From Thalassospira sp. HF15 (GTDB lineage: Bacteria > Pseudomonadota > Alphaproteobacteria > Rhodospirillales > Thalassospiraceae): 64,000 nucleotides of DNA. The stretch lies in the NCBI RefSeq assembly GCF_011806525.1, contig NZ_JAAVKI010000002.1, positions 62,001 through 126,000 of the forward strand. Reading direction: 5' to 3'. A program made the translations under genes and the position numbers. Below, in pieces: positions 26,322 through 35,382 of the stretch. Within the stretch, counting starts at the first letter, position 1; the number at the start of each line of letters is the position of its first letter. The notes under the pieces are model-generated. The model was not told where the DNA came from. It was given only the letters and a program-made list of their open reading frames with translations, and searched no databases.

Positions 26322-27038
26322 TCAGCTCGCCACCGTGGCAGTATCGCGATAACGATACCCCACACCATACAGCGTTTCGATTTCCTTGAATTCCTTGTCG
26401 GTCTCGCGGAACTTCTTGCGCAGGCGCTTGATGTGGCTGTCGATGGTACGGTCATCGACATAAATATGCTCGCCGTAAGCCGCATCAATCAGCTGATCGC
26501 GGTTTTTCACATGGCCCGGATGTTTCGCCAGCGCCTGAATCAGCAGGAATTCGGTCACGGTCAGGTTAACATGCTGACCTTTCCAGCTGCACATATGGCG
26601 CGACGGATCAAGCACCAGGTCACCGCGTTGCACGACATCATCAGATCCGCTCGGGCGGACACCCCCGGCACGCATGATTTCCGCACGACGCAGAAGGGTT
26701 CGGATACGCTCAATCAGCAAACGCTGCGAAAACGGTTTCTTGATGTAATCATCTGCTCCCATGCGCAAGCCGGTCAGCTCATCGACCTCATCATCCTTGG
26801 ATGTCAGGAAGATCACCGGCATTTCGGTTTTCTTGCGCAGATGGGTCAGAAGCTCCAGTCCGTCCATGCGCGGCATCTTGATATCAAGCACCGCCAGATC
26901 AGGCTCTTCTTTCGTGATGGCATGAAGTGCTTCCGAACCATCAGAATATGTCAGAACCTCATATCCTTCTTCTTCCAACGCCATCGAAACAGACGTCAGG
27001 ATATTCCGGTCGTCATCAACAAGTGCGATCTTACTCAC
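26322..27038 (-). CDS. chvI: ChvI-type OmpR family response regulator
   Basis: 238 residues from the GTG at 27038, chosen because GAGG lies about 8 bases upstream and the protein then begins [10 protein letters not shown] as in ChvI; a GTG 11 codons earlier is also in frame. The receiver has the acidic pocket Asp8-Asp10, phospho-acceptor Asp52 (AVLDIKMP) and Lys101 (IKKPFS); the C-terminal winged helix covers about 140-235 ([15 protein letters not shown]). First gene of the minus-strand chvI-chvG-hprK-rapZ-PTS run. Confidence 0.94.
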   Translation of the reverse strand: MSKIALVDDDRNILTSVSMALEEEGYEVLTYSDGSEALHAITKEEPDLAVLDIKMPRMDGLELLTHLRKKTEMPVIFLTSKDDEVDELTGLRMGADDYIKKPFSQRLLIERIRTLLRRAEIMRAGGVRPSGSDDVVQRGDLVLDPSRHMCSWKGQHVNLTVTEFLLIQALAKHPGHVKNRDQLIDAAYGEHIYVDDRTIDSHIKRLRKKFRETDKEFKEIETLYGVGYRYRDTATVAS

Positions 27039-27313
27039 CTGGACCTCATCTACTGGACAGAGACATTTCACTCATTCGTGTGGTGACTATACAATTTACA
27101 TTTCAATGTGGCGAAAAAATAACGGCTTGCGGCATAAATAAGGCCATTCAAATACACGCCCGATCAGCCTGCCGTCACGGCCGTATTTGTTGACTTTATA
27201 TCGCGCCACACCCTAACAATCTTGGCATTGGCGTAAACATGTCAGTTCAGGCCAAACGCCCGGCAACCAAAATTGATCCCTGATGACTAGGGCCAGGACC
27301 TAGGGAGGTCGCG

Positions 27314-29083
27314 ATTTTCTACTGGTTAAGCAATTTCAGCCGCGGAACCCTGATCTTTGCCGGGACTTTCATTTCCGCCATCGTGATCTGGGCGGCTGTC
27401 AGTTCGACCGGCAATCTGACCATTCGCGAACTTGAAACCACCGGCGAAGCCCGGCTGGCACTTTATGACAGCTCCTTGCGTGCCGCCATTGATCGCTATC
27501 GGTATCTGCCCTATGTCGTCGCCCGCCATCATCAGGTGGCGCGTGCGATTGAAAATCGCAGAAACGCGCAAACCGCCAATATTTACCTGCAACAGGTCAA
27601 TGACCAGTCCGGCGCCGCTGCCCTCTATGTTCTTGATCAAAACGGCGAAACCGTCGCCTCAAGCAACTGGAACACGCCCGACAGCTTTGTTGGCGAAGAT
27701 TATTCCTTCCGTCCCTATTTCAGTCAGTCGATCTCGGGCAAAGAAGGCTTCTTCTTTGGCATCGGGGTGACAACCGGGCGTGCTGGCCTGTTCATTTCAC
27801 ACCCGATCCGCCAAAACGACACGGTTATCGGGGTGGTGGTGGTCAAACTCGAACTCGACGAAGTCGAACAGAACTGGCAGGACGCCGGCGAAACCGTCTT
27901 TGTCGCCGATGCCGATGGCGTCATAACACTGACCAGTCACGGCGACTGGAAATACAAAACCCTTTCCCCTCTGTCCCCCGCTGATCGCGCCCGGATTGAA
28001 AGCAATCGTCAATATCCCGGCCGCACCCTGCCGTCGCTTAATGTCGGGCGGCAACTGGCAAAGGGATCGGGCATCGTTGCCATTGATGGTCAACGCTACC
28101 TGTTTGACAGCAAACCGATCCGTGGCAGTGCCTGGCGGATTTTCTATCTGACATCCATGGATCAGGTCACCGACCGCCAAGGTGCCGTGATGCTGATCGC
28201 GGTAATTGCCGGGGGCATGATCATTCTGGTGATTCTGTTTCTGCGCGAACGCGAACTCAAACTGGCTTCCCAGCGCGAAGCGCTTGAGTTTGAGCGCATT
28301 CAGGCGCTTAACACCCGCCTCGAAGAAGAAATCACCGAACGGCGCAAAACCGAAGAAGAACTGCGCGGCACCCAGAACGAATTGGTGCAGGCCGGTAAAC
28401 TCGCAGCTCTTGGCCAGATGTCGGCCGCCATCGCCCATGAAATCAACCAACCGATTGCCGCCATCCGGACGTTCTGCGCCAGCGCCAAGCTGATGATCGA
28501 ACGCGGCAAAACCGAAAAGCTTGATCAGAACATCAATCAAATTTCCGCACTCACCGAACGCATGGGCGCGATCACAGGCCAGCTCAAGACATTCTCGCGC
28601 AAATCCACCGGTGTGCTTGAACCGGTCGATCTCAAGGTGGCCCTTGATAACGCCCTGCAACTGCTAAGCCCGCAATTACAGCAGGAAGAATGCAGCCTTG
28701 AACGTACCGAGCCCGCAACCCCGCTGGTGATCCGCGCCGACCTTGTCCGCATCGAACAGATTTGCGTCAACATCATCCGCAATGCGCTTGATGCCATGGA
28801 AAGCAGTGCGGCCAAGCGCATTCATATTGATCTGTCTGCCACCGAAACTGATGTCATCATGCGCATTACCGATACCGGACCGGGCATGAACGACGAAACC
28901 CTGTCGCTTCTGTTTGATCCGTTCTTCACCACCAAGGATCCCGGTCAGGGCGTGGGATTGGGACTTTCGGTAACTTATGGCATTGTGCGGGACTTCGGCG
29001 GCAGCATAAAAGCCTATAATACCGATACCGCCGGGGCCTGTTTCGAAGTCCGCCTGCCGTTACTCAAGGGTAAAACACCGTGA
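27314..29083 (+). CDS. dctB: DctB-type sensor histidine kinase with probable ATT start
   Basis: 589 residues from ATT 27314. There is no in-frame ATG or TTG and the first GTG (27383) would cut the first membrane helix (GTLIFAGTFISAIVIWAAV) in half. ATT 27314 lies five bases after GGGAGG and restores it. A periplasmic dCache-type domain follows (FVGEDYSFRPYF, GLFISHPI, typical of DctB), then TM2 near 290-310, a short coiled coil, the DHp site AAIAHEINQPIAAI with His375, and a full ATP domain (NALDAM, DTGPGM, GVGLGLSVTYG). Its gene overlaps the response regulator gene by four bases. It probably senses the substrate of the downstream TAXI-TRAP transporter. Confidence 0.88.
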   Translation: MFYWLSNFSRGTLIFAGTFISAIVIWAAVSSTGNLTIRELETTGEARLALYDSSLRAAIDRYRYLPYVVARHHQVARAIENRRNAQTANIYLQQVNDQSGAAALYVLDQNGETVASSNWNTPDSFVGEDYSFRPYFSQSISGKEGFFFGIGVTTGRAGLFISHPIRQNDTVIGVVVVKLELDEVEQNWQDAGETVFVADADGVITLTSHGDWKYKTLSPLSPADRARIESNRQYPGRTLPSLNVGRQLAKGSGIVAIDGQRYLFDSKPIRGSAWRIFYLTSMDQVTDRQGAVMLIAVIAGGMIILVILFLRERELKLASQREALEFERIQALNTRLEEEITERRKTEEELRGTQNELVQAGKLAALGQMSAAIAHEINQPIAAIRTFCASAKLMIERGKTEKLDQNINQISALTERMGAITGQLKTFSRKSTGVLEPVDLKVALDNALQLLSPQLQQEECSLERTEPATPLVIRADLVRIEQICVNIIRNALDAMESSAAKRIHIDLSATETDVIMRITDTGPGMNDETLSLLFDPFFTTKDPGQGVGLGLSVTYGIVRDFGGSIKAYNTDTAGACFEVRLPLLKGKTP

Positions 29084-30489
29084 CCACCAAAGACCGCGCG
29101 CAAGACAGTGACGTCGCACCACAGATCACACCGCACATCATCATTGTCGATGATGACGAAGCCATGCGCGTCTCCCTTGCCCAATGGCTGGAACTTTCTG
29201 ATTTCGATGTCACGGTGTATGAGGACGCCCGCGAAGCCCTGCACGATATCAATCCCGATTTTGCCGGGGTAATCCTGACCGATGTCAAAATGCCCAAACT
29301 TGATGGCATTACCTTTACCCGCTCGGTCCTGACCGCCGACCCTGACATTCCGATCATCCTCATGACCGGTCACGGCGATGTCCCCATGGCGGTCGAGGCA
29401 ATGAAAAGCGGCGCCTATGACTTCGTTGAAAAACCGTTCGAACCCAAAGACATTGTCGAAAGCCTCGAACGCGCCATCGAAAAGCGCCGCCTTGTGCTTG
29501 AAAACCGCAATCTGCGTCGTCAGATCGCCAACCGCGGCAGCCTTGATTCGCGCCTGATCGGCAATTCAACGGCCATGCGCAATCTCAAGGATGAAATTGC
29601 CAATATCGCACCGACCGAAGTCCCGGTGCTGATTTCCGGCGAAACCGGAACCGGCAAGGAACTCGTCGCACGCGCCATCCATGACCTGAGCGACCGGCAC
29701 GATGAAAAATTCGTCGCGGTCAACTGTGCTGCCATCCCCGAAAGCACGGCCGAAAGCGAACTGTTTGGTCATGAAAAGGGCGCCTTTACCGGGGCCGCAG
29801 GCCAACGAATCGGCTGGATCGAGCACGCAATTGGCGGCACGCTGTTTCTGGATGAAATATCGAGCATGCCGCTCGCCCTTCAGGCCAAATTGTTGCGCGT
29901 CATCGAACAGCGCGAAGTGGTGCGGCTGGGCTCCAACGCGCCGGTAAAAGTCGATTTTCGCCTGATCTGTGCGACCAACGAGGATCTGGTTACGGCTGTC
30001 GCCGAACGCAAGTTCCGTGAAGACCTGCTGTTTCGCATCAACACGTTCGAACTGTCCATCGCCCCCTTGCGCGAACGCCAGGATGATGTCGCCCTGCTGT
30101 TTGATATCTTCGCCGAACGGGCGGCCGAACGGTTCGAACGCCCCTACGAGCGCGTCACACCGGTTCTGATCGCACAACTCAAATCCCATGAATGGCCGGG
30201 CAATGTGCGTGAACTTAAAAACATGGCCGAACGCTATGTCCTGCTCGTCGGCAGCCCCGAGGAACGCTTCAAACGCCTGTTTAAGGGCGGATTTGAGCAA
30301 CCGCCCACACAATCAAGCGACCTGGCCCTTGCCGAACAGCTTCGCGAATTCGAGGAACGCATCATTCGCGATGCCCTTGATCGCCATGATGGCAATGTCA
30401 AATCGGTGATGGAAGAACTCGACATTCCGCGCCGAACGCTCAATGAAAAAATGAAAAAACTCAACATCCGGCGAGACAAACCGGCTTAA
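29080..30489 (+). CDS. dctD: DctD-type sigma-54-dependent response regulator
   Basis: 469 residues in three parts: receiver (phospho-acceptor Asp68 in ILTDVKMPKLDG), AAA+ domain with Walker A GETGTGKE (187-194) and the sigma-54 contact loop GAFTGA (234-239), and a Fis-type helix-turn-helix at the end (VKSVMEELDIPRRTLNEKMK). The GTG start overlaps the dctB stop (GTGA). It should activate sigma-54 promoters from upstream sites; a matching promoter with two sites lies right after its stop codon. Confidence 0.93.
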   Translation: MTTKDRAQDSDVAPQITPHIIIVDDDEAMRVSLAQWLELSDFDVTVYEDAREALHDINPDFAGVILTDVKMPKLDGITFTRSVLTADPDIPIILMTGHGDVPMAVEAMKSGAYDFVEKPFEPKDIVESLERAIEKRRLVLENRNLRRQIANRGSLDSRLIGNSTAMRNLKDEIANIAPTEVPVLISGETGTGKELVARAIHDLSDRHDEKFVAVNCAAIPESTAESELFGHEKGAFTGAAGQRIGWIEHAIGGTLFLDEISSMPLALQAKLLRVIEQREVVRLGSNAPVKVDFRLICATNEDLVTAVAERKFREDLLFRINTFELSIAPLRERQDDVALLFDIFAERAAERFERPYERVTPVLIAQLKSHEWPGNVRELKNMAERYVLLVGSPEERFKRLFKGGFEQPPTQSSDLALAEQLREFEERIIRDALDRHDGNVKSVMEELDIPRRTLNEKMKKLNIRRDKPA

Positions 30490-30531
30490 GTGTTTGTTGC
30501 AATGCGATAATTCATTCGCACTTGCAGCAAA

Positions 30532-30581
30532 TCGGCAAGATTCCGCCGATTGATTTTGGTAAATCGGCAAGATTATGCCGA
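30532..30581 (+). promoter_or_regulatory. two tandem upstream activator sites for the DctD-like regulator
   Basis: Two copies of TCGGC-N8-GCCGA (30532-30549 and 30564-30581), with nearly identical centres (AAGATTCC and AAGATTAT) and 32 bp apart, about three helical turns. They lie 60-110 bp upstream of the sigma-54 promoter, the usual position for NtrC/DctD dimers. Confidence 0.75.
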
Positions 30582-30639
30582 ATTGCCAAATTGAATTACT
30601 CTAAGTTATTGATTTTTAATTGTTATTTTTAATGTCGCT

Positions 30640-30656
30640 TTGGCATACTCATTGCA
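30640..30656 (+). promoter_or_regulatory. sigma-54 (-24/-12) promoter of the TAXI-TRAP operon
   Basis: TTGGCATACTCATTGCA matches the consensus TTGGCACG-N4-TTGCA except at two positions, with GG at 30642-30643 and GC at 30654-30655, 12 bases apart. The start of transcription would be near 30667. Confidence 0.75.
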
Positions 30657-30667
30657 GACATTAATCC

Positions 30668-30947
30668 CAAAATGATAAACTAACGAAAACCTCGAGGGAG
30701 GAAATCTAACAGCCTGTCCCATTCGGACGGAATAGATGGCTGTCTGAACTCACCCCTCAAACCTGGTTCTGAACTGCGCCCTGCATCTGATCGGCACCTA
30801 TTGGCTCGATCCTGATCAGGTGGCCGCAGGGACCCAAAAACAACAGGCCCGGATAACGGGTCATGCATGAACATGAAGAGCCATATTCTGAAAAGATCTT
30901 TTGGATCTATTCGTCGTTAAGAGTGTTAACCCAAGGGAGGACTACTC
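30668..30947 (+). other. long untranslated leader of the TAXI-TRAP operon
   Basis: About 280 bases between the predicted transcription start and the binding-protein gene. It begins close to GGGAGGAAAT without a following ORF of size, contains the palindromes CCTGATCAGG and AAAAGATCTTTT (30891-30902), and ends with GGGAGG before the ATG at 30948. An open frame without a normal start codon (30748-30870) reads somewhat like protein. No known riboswitch recognised. Confidence 0.45.
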
Positions 30948-31913
30948 ATGAAGCTCCGTACTCTGCTTACTGCAGCAGCCGCAGCCATGATGCTGACCGC
31001 CGCACCTGCGTCGGCACAGCAACTGTCAATCGCAACCGGTGGTACCGGTGGCACCTATTATCCGTATGGCGGTGGCCTTGCGGAACTGATCACCAAATAT
31101 GTTGATGGCTCCAGTGCCGTTGCCGAAGTTACCGGCGCATCCGTTGAAAACATGGGCCTGATCGCCCGTGGCGACAGTGACATCGCAATCGGCCTGGCTG
31201 ATACCGTCTATGCCGGCTTTACCGGCACCGGCAAATTCGAAGGCCGCACCCTTGATAACGTTCGCGCTCTGGCGTCGATCTATCCGAACGCAGTTCAGAT
31301 CGTCACCATGGCCGACAGCGGCATCAACGGCCTTGCCGACCTTAAAGGCAAACGCGTTTCTGTTGGCGCACCGGGTTCGGGCACCGAAGTTTCGGCCCAG
31401 ACCGTTCTGAACGCCAATGGCATCACCTATGATGACATCGAAGAACAGCGCCTGAACTTCAACGAAACCGCTGATGCGCTGCGTGATGGCGACATCGATG
31501 CCGGTTTCTGGAGCGTTGGTCCGCCCACCAGCTCGATCCTTAACCTCGCAACCACGCGTGACATCAAGCTGATCGCGCTGACCGACGAAGAAATCGTTGC
31601 TGCCCTTGATGCAGAGCCGACCTTCGCTGCCTACGCCCTGCGTACCGGCATCTATGAAGGCGTCGAAGCACCGGTAAACACCGTTTCGACCCCGAACGTT
31701 CTGTTCGTGAACGAAGAAATGGATGAAGAACTGGCTTATCAGATCACCAAGACGCTGTTCGAACACGTCGACGAGCTGATCGCCATTCACCCGGCTGCAA
31801 ACGACACCACGGTTGACTTCGCTCTGAACTCGACCCCGATCCCGATGCATCCGGGCGCGCTGCGTTACTACGAAGAAACCGGCAACCCGGTTCCGCCGCA
31901 GCTCTATCCATGA
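30948..31913 (+). CDS. TAXI family TRAP transporter solute-binding protein
   Basis: 321 residues, periplasmic. Signal peptide residues 1-23 (cleavage after PASA), then LSIATGGTGGTYYPYGGGLA, the hallmark start of TAXI proteins. Further features are SVGAPGSGTEVSA near 145, and DAGFWSVGPPTSSI near 190. GGGAGGACTACTC precedes the ATG. It works with the fused permease two genes downstream. TAXI substrates include glutamate and dicarboxylates; here the substrate is unknown, though DctB/DctD control suggests an organic acid. Confidence 0.95.
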   Translation: MKLRTLLTAAAAAMMLTAAPASAQQLSIATGGTGGTYYPYGGGLAELITKYVDGSSAVAEVTGASVENMGLIARGDSDIAIGLADTVYAGFTGTGKFEGRTLDNVRALASIYPNAVQIVTMADSGINGLADLKGKRVSVGAPGSGTEVSAQTVLNANGITYDDIEEQRLNFNETADALRDGDIDAGFWSVGPPTSSILNLATTRDIKLIALTDEEIVAALDAEPTFAAYALRTGIYEGVEAPVNTVSTPNVLFVNEEMDEELAYQITKTLFEHVDELIAIHPAANDTTVDFALNSTPIPMHPGALRYYEETGNPVPPQLYP

Positions 31914-32416
31914 TCTTGAATATGTTGGGGCGGCCAGTTTTGGCCGCCCTTCTTCTCCTGACAGCAGCGTGTGCGGGTCCGACCTATCAGGACCACGTCA
32001 AACCCGGCACCGTCATTGATCATCTTGAGGTGATCGGTGAGGACGGGTCGCTTCTGGCCAGAACCGAAATTCCGCGTCAGACCGGCTGGTGCCTGTATTG
32101 GAACCACTCTGTAACCGGTGATGGCGTAATTGATTGTTATGTCGACGATCTGGGCAAGATGGTTCTCCATCGCGCCTATCAGCCCGACTTCGCGGCAGGA
32201 CTTGGTCACTATCCCGGTCGCGGTATTCTGACCAGCGCAGAAGGCGGCGGATACTGGATCGAAGATATCGACGAGCCTGTGCGCAACAACGCCTATGTGT
32301 TACGTGTGGGCTCACTTGCGGTTAATCATCGCATCGTCACCGACCGTGACGAAATCAACCTTTCAAAGATGGCTGAGCACACCCGTGTCACCATCCGCCT
32401 TGATACCGAGGAATAA
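31910..32416 (+). CDS. DUF1850 family lipoprotein of the TAXI-TRAP operon
   Basis: 168 residues. The N-terminus is a lipoprotein signal with the lipobox LTAAC at Cys21. The body (TGWCLYWNHSVTGDGVIDCY, LVLRVGSL-like strand pattern) matches DUF1850, a small family found beside TAXI-type TRAP genes. The start overlaps the stop of the binding-protein gene by four bases (ATGA) and the permease gene follows by 5 bp, so all three are coupled. Its contribution to transport is unknown; assembly or ligand delivery is a guess. Confidence 0.8.
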   Translation: MILNMLGRPVLAALLLLTAACAGPTYQDHVKPGTVIDHLEVIGEDGSLLARTEIPRQTGWCLYWNHSVTGDGVIDCYVDDLGKMVLHRAYQPDFAAGLGHYPGRGILTSAEGGGYWIEDIDEPVRNNAYVLRVGSLAVNHRIVTDRDEINLSKMAEHTRVTIRLDTEE

Positions 32417-32421
32417 GTCCC

Positions 32422-34437
32422 ATGTCTGAACAGGCACCGCTGCCTTCCATGACGGATCGATTGCCGCAGCCCAAACTGGTCTTGCTTGCAATTTCGATTG
32501 TTGCCGTTGCGCTCTCTCTCTTCCAGATGTATGGCGCAGGGATCGAACCGCTTGGCCTGTTCTATCAACGCAGTATCCATCTTGCGTTCGTGATGTTCCT
32601 CGCCTTCCTGATGTTCCCGGTATTTGGCAGCAACAAAAAGCGTGGCGCACTTGGCTGGCTGATTGATATCGCCTTTCTTGCCGGTGCTTTCACCACGGGC
32701 TTCTATCTGTCCTTCTATCTTGACGAGATCATCAATCGCGCCGGCTTCTGGAGCGACACCGACCTGATCATTGGCGTGATCGCCACCGTCACCGTGCTGG
32801 AGGCCAGCCGCCGTGCCGTTGGCCTTGGCATGACCGTGATTGGTATTGTCGCGATCATTTATGCCCTGTCCGGTCCGCGTGGCGCCCTGCCCTGGGTTGG
32901 CGAATGGCTGCCCGGGATCCTTTCGCATCGTGGCGCCAGCATCGATCGCCTCGTCGGTCAGCTTTACCTCGGTCAGGAAGGCATCTATGGCCTGCCGATG
33001 GGGGTTGCGGCGACTTATATCTTCATGTTCGTGCTGTTTGGTGCCTTCCTTGAAGTCACCGGTGCGGGCAAATTCTTTATCGACATGGCCTATGCTGCCA
33101 CGGGCAAAAAGCCCGGCGGTCCGGCCAAGGCCGCCGTTCTGGCATCGGCTGGCATGGGTTCGATCAGTGGGTCGGCCATTGCCAACGTTGTCACCACCGG
33201 TGCTTTCACCATTCCGCTGATGAAAAAGCTCGGCTACCGTCCGGCACAGGCCGGCGGTGTCGAGGCAGCAGCCTCTACCGGTGGTCAGATCACCCCGCCG
33301 CTGATGGGCGCGGGTGCGTTTCTGATTTCTGAATATACCCAGGTGCCGTATCTCGAAATCGTGCTGGTTTCGATTTTCCCGGCCATTCTCTATCTCGGGA
33401 CGGTTTATCTGTTCGTGCACATCGTTGCGCTCAAACAGGGTATGCGCGGCATGCCGGTCGAAGAACTTCCCGACTGGAAAGAGGTTCTCAAGGAAGGCTG
33501 GCAGTTCATCCTGCCACTGGGCATTCTGATTTACCTGTTGGTGCTCAATATCTCGCCAATGCGCGTTGGCTTCTGGGCCATCCTGTCGGTCATGGCGGTT
33601 GCGGCTTTGCGCTATGCGCTGTGGTTCTTCTTCGTCGCTCCGCAACAGGGCGACAAACCAAGCCACGACAAACTGGTTGCTGCCATCCGCAAGGGTATTG
33701 CCATCACGCTTGCCGCTCTTGAGCTGGGTGCGAAAAACGCCGTTGCCGTTTCGATGGCCTGTGCGGTCGCAGGCATCATTGTCGGCGTGGTCGGCCTGAC
33801 CGGTCTTGGCCTGAAATTCTCCTCGATGATGATCGCGTTTTCGGGCGGCAACATCGTTCTGGCCCTCGTTCTGGTCCTGATCGCCAGCCTGATCCTCGGG
33901 ATGGGTCTGCCGGTGACGGCATCCTATATCGTTCTGATCGTGCTGGTTGGCCCGGCCCTTTCCAACGAGTTCGGCATTCCGCTGCTGATCGCCCATCTCG
34001 TGGTCTTCTGGTACTCGCAGGATAGTAACGTCACACCGCCCATTGCATTGGCGGGCTTTGCGGGGGCTGCCATCGCCAACGCCAGTCCCATGGAAACCAG
34101 TGTGCAGGCGTGGAAGTTTGCCAAGGGTCTTTATCTGATCCCGGCCTTCATGGTGTTTAACCCGGAAATCATTGAAGGCGGCTCAATCCAGATCGTCCTG
34201 TGGACAGGCTTTACCGCCATCCTCTGTCTGGCAGCCTTTGCTGCAGCGCTTGAAGGCTATCTGTTTGCGCCGATGGATCTGTTCTCGCGGATCATCATCG
34301 TGCCGGCAACCATCGGGGTGTTCTATCCGGACTTCCGCGCGGAAGTCGCTGGTACCCTCGTCCTTCTTGCGGTCCTTGCCTTTAACTGGTGGCAGGGCAA
34401 AAAGAACGGCCCGACACCGGTCGCCGCCGCAAGCTAG
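32422..34437 (+). CDS. TRAP transporter fused permease (DctQM, TAXI type)
   Basis: 671 residues with some 16-18 hydrophobic helices. The first part (about 1-200) corresponds to the small permease and the rest to the large DctM part: GSISGSAIANVVTTGAFTIP near residue 245, EAAASTGGQITPPLMGAGAF near 280 and SLILGMGLPVTASYIV near 490. Fusion of the two permeases is standard in TAXI systems. A strong terminator follows at 34464. Confidence 0.95.
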   Translation: MSEQAPLPSMTDRLPQPKLVLLAISIVAVALSLFQMYGAGIEPLGLFYQRSIHLAFVMFLAFLMFPVFGSNKKRGALGWLIDIAFLAGAFTTGFYLSFYLDEIINRAGFWSDTDLIIGVIATVTVLEASRRAVGLGMTVIGIVAIIYALSGPRGALPWVGEWLPGILSHRGASIDRLVGQLYLGQEGIYGLPMGVAATYIFMFVLFGAFLEVTGAGKFFIDMAYAATGKKPGGPAKAAVLASAGMGSISGSAIANVVTTGAFTIPLMKKLGYRPAQAGGVEAAASTGGQITPPLMGAGAFLISEYTQVPYLEIVLVSIFPAILYLGTVYLFVHIVALKQGMRGMPVEELPDWKEVLKEGWQFILPLGILIYLLVLNISPMRVGFWAILSVMAVAALRYALWFFFVAPQQGDKPSHDKLVAAIRKGIAITLAALELGAKNAVAVSMACAVAGIIVGVVGLTGLGLKFSSMMIAFSGGNIVLALVLVLIASLILGMGLPVTASYIVLIVLVGPALSNEFGIPLLIAHLVVFWYSQDSNVTPPIALAGFAGAAIANASPMETSVQAWKFAKGLYLIPAFMVFNPEIIEGGSIQIVLWTGFTAILCLAAFAAALEGYLFAPMDLFSRIIIVPATIGVFYPDFRAEVAGTLVLLAVLAFNWWQGKKNGPTPVAAAS

Positions 34438-34463
34438 ATAACAAATCCCTCCTCAAGGGAAAC

Positions 34464-34499
34464 CAAAAGCCCGCAAGCTTCTTGCTTGCGGGCTTTTTC
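34464..34499 (+). terminator. terminator of the TAXI-TRAP operon
   Basis: AAAGCCCGCAAGC and GCTTGCGGGCTTT form a long stem with a short TTCTT-type loop, followed by TTCTTGC, 27 bp after the permease stop. Confidence 0.9.
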
Positions 34500-34572
34500 T
34501 TGCTCAATCGTTGTCACTATTCATTAGAGCCTATAAATTTACCCAAATTGAAAAGGTGACAGGAACATCGAT

Positions 34573-35307
34573 TTGAAATGGAACGATCAGCTAAAGCTAC
34601 TAGCTTGCGGCACTGTTGTGGGAGGCATCCTTTCGCCAATATTTTTTACCGATATCCTCGGATATCGCCGAATGGCTGAATGGCTTCCATTAAACACAGG
34701 CTTTGATCTAGGTTCATTTCTAGGTGGCAGCATCGCTGCTGGTGTCGCTGTCGGACTTTTCATGTTGCAGCGATATGTTGATCAACAACACACAAGACAA
34801 AGGCAACTGTTCCGAATCAGAATGTTCTCCATTCGGGCGATTGAAAATGTCGAGAATCTACTCAAACGTAAACATAAAGACGCGCCGGATATGCCAGAAA
34901 TCCTGAAAAACCAATCTGGTTTTCCAGCAATTGCGAAGATCTGCAAAGATGCATCTGAGCAATACGACCAGCTTCCCGAAGAAGTGTTAGAATATCGTCG
35001 ACACTTAACTTCTGAGTCCGTTTTCTTTGTTAAAAGTCAACTGGAACGCATTTGGCGTAGCTTTGCAGAAATTTCTGACGGAGGTGACTTGTCAAAACCG
35101 ATAGTGCAAGCCCTTACTGACATTGCACTACAAGAAGAAAAAATAAGACTAATTATCACAGCGATCCAGCTAGACTCTGGAACAGAACGCTGGAGAAACG
35201 CTATAGCTGAACGAAACAAAGTAACCCTAACAGCCCCCACACAACTAATCGAAGACCTTGAGGAGCTCGAAATTCTCTTACATTCCTTAAGAAAACTGTG
35301 TCAGTAA
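34573..35307 (+). CDS. hypothetical two-helix membrane protein, AT-rich
   Basis: 244 residues beginning at TTG 34573 behind AGGAACATCGA. Two hydrophobic helices lie near residues 6-28 and 45-68; the remaining 175 residues are charged and helical, probably cytoplasmic, with no known motif. Base composition and codon use (many AAA, TTA, ATA codons) differ plainly from the GC-rich neighbours, which points to acquisition by transfer. It stands alone between the TAXI-TRAP terminator and the MFS gene. Family not recognised. Confidence 0.65.
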   Translation: MKWNDQLKLLACGTVVGGILSPIFFTDILGYRRMAEWLPLNTGFDLGSFLGGSIAAGVAVGLFMLQRYVDQQHTRQRQLFRIRMFSIRAIENVENLLKRKHKDAPDMPEILKNQSGFPAIAKICKDASEQYDQLPEEVLEYRRHLTSESVFFVKSQLERIWRSFAEISDGGDLSKPIVQALTDIALQEEKIRLIITAIQLDSGTERWRNAIAERNKVTLTAPTQLIEDLEELEILLHSLRKLCQ

Positions 35308-35382
35308 AGCGCATGATTTGGCTTAGTTTGCCCCCCACACCCATACTCCGTAAACTAATTGATCCTAGAACTGCGGTTTCGC

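Noticed and set aside
30748-30870. A 41-codon protein-like frame in the TAXI operon leader
   Set aside because: It has no ATG, TTG or early GTG and no ribosome site, so I report it only as a curiosity of the leader and not as a gene.
32326-33996. A 556-codon open frame on the minus strand opposite the TAXI permease gene
   Set aside because: It is rich in His, Gln, Asp, Asn and Arg with no domain, and mirrors a clear membrane protein on the other strand. It is a product of GC-biased codon use.
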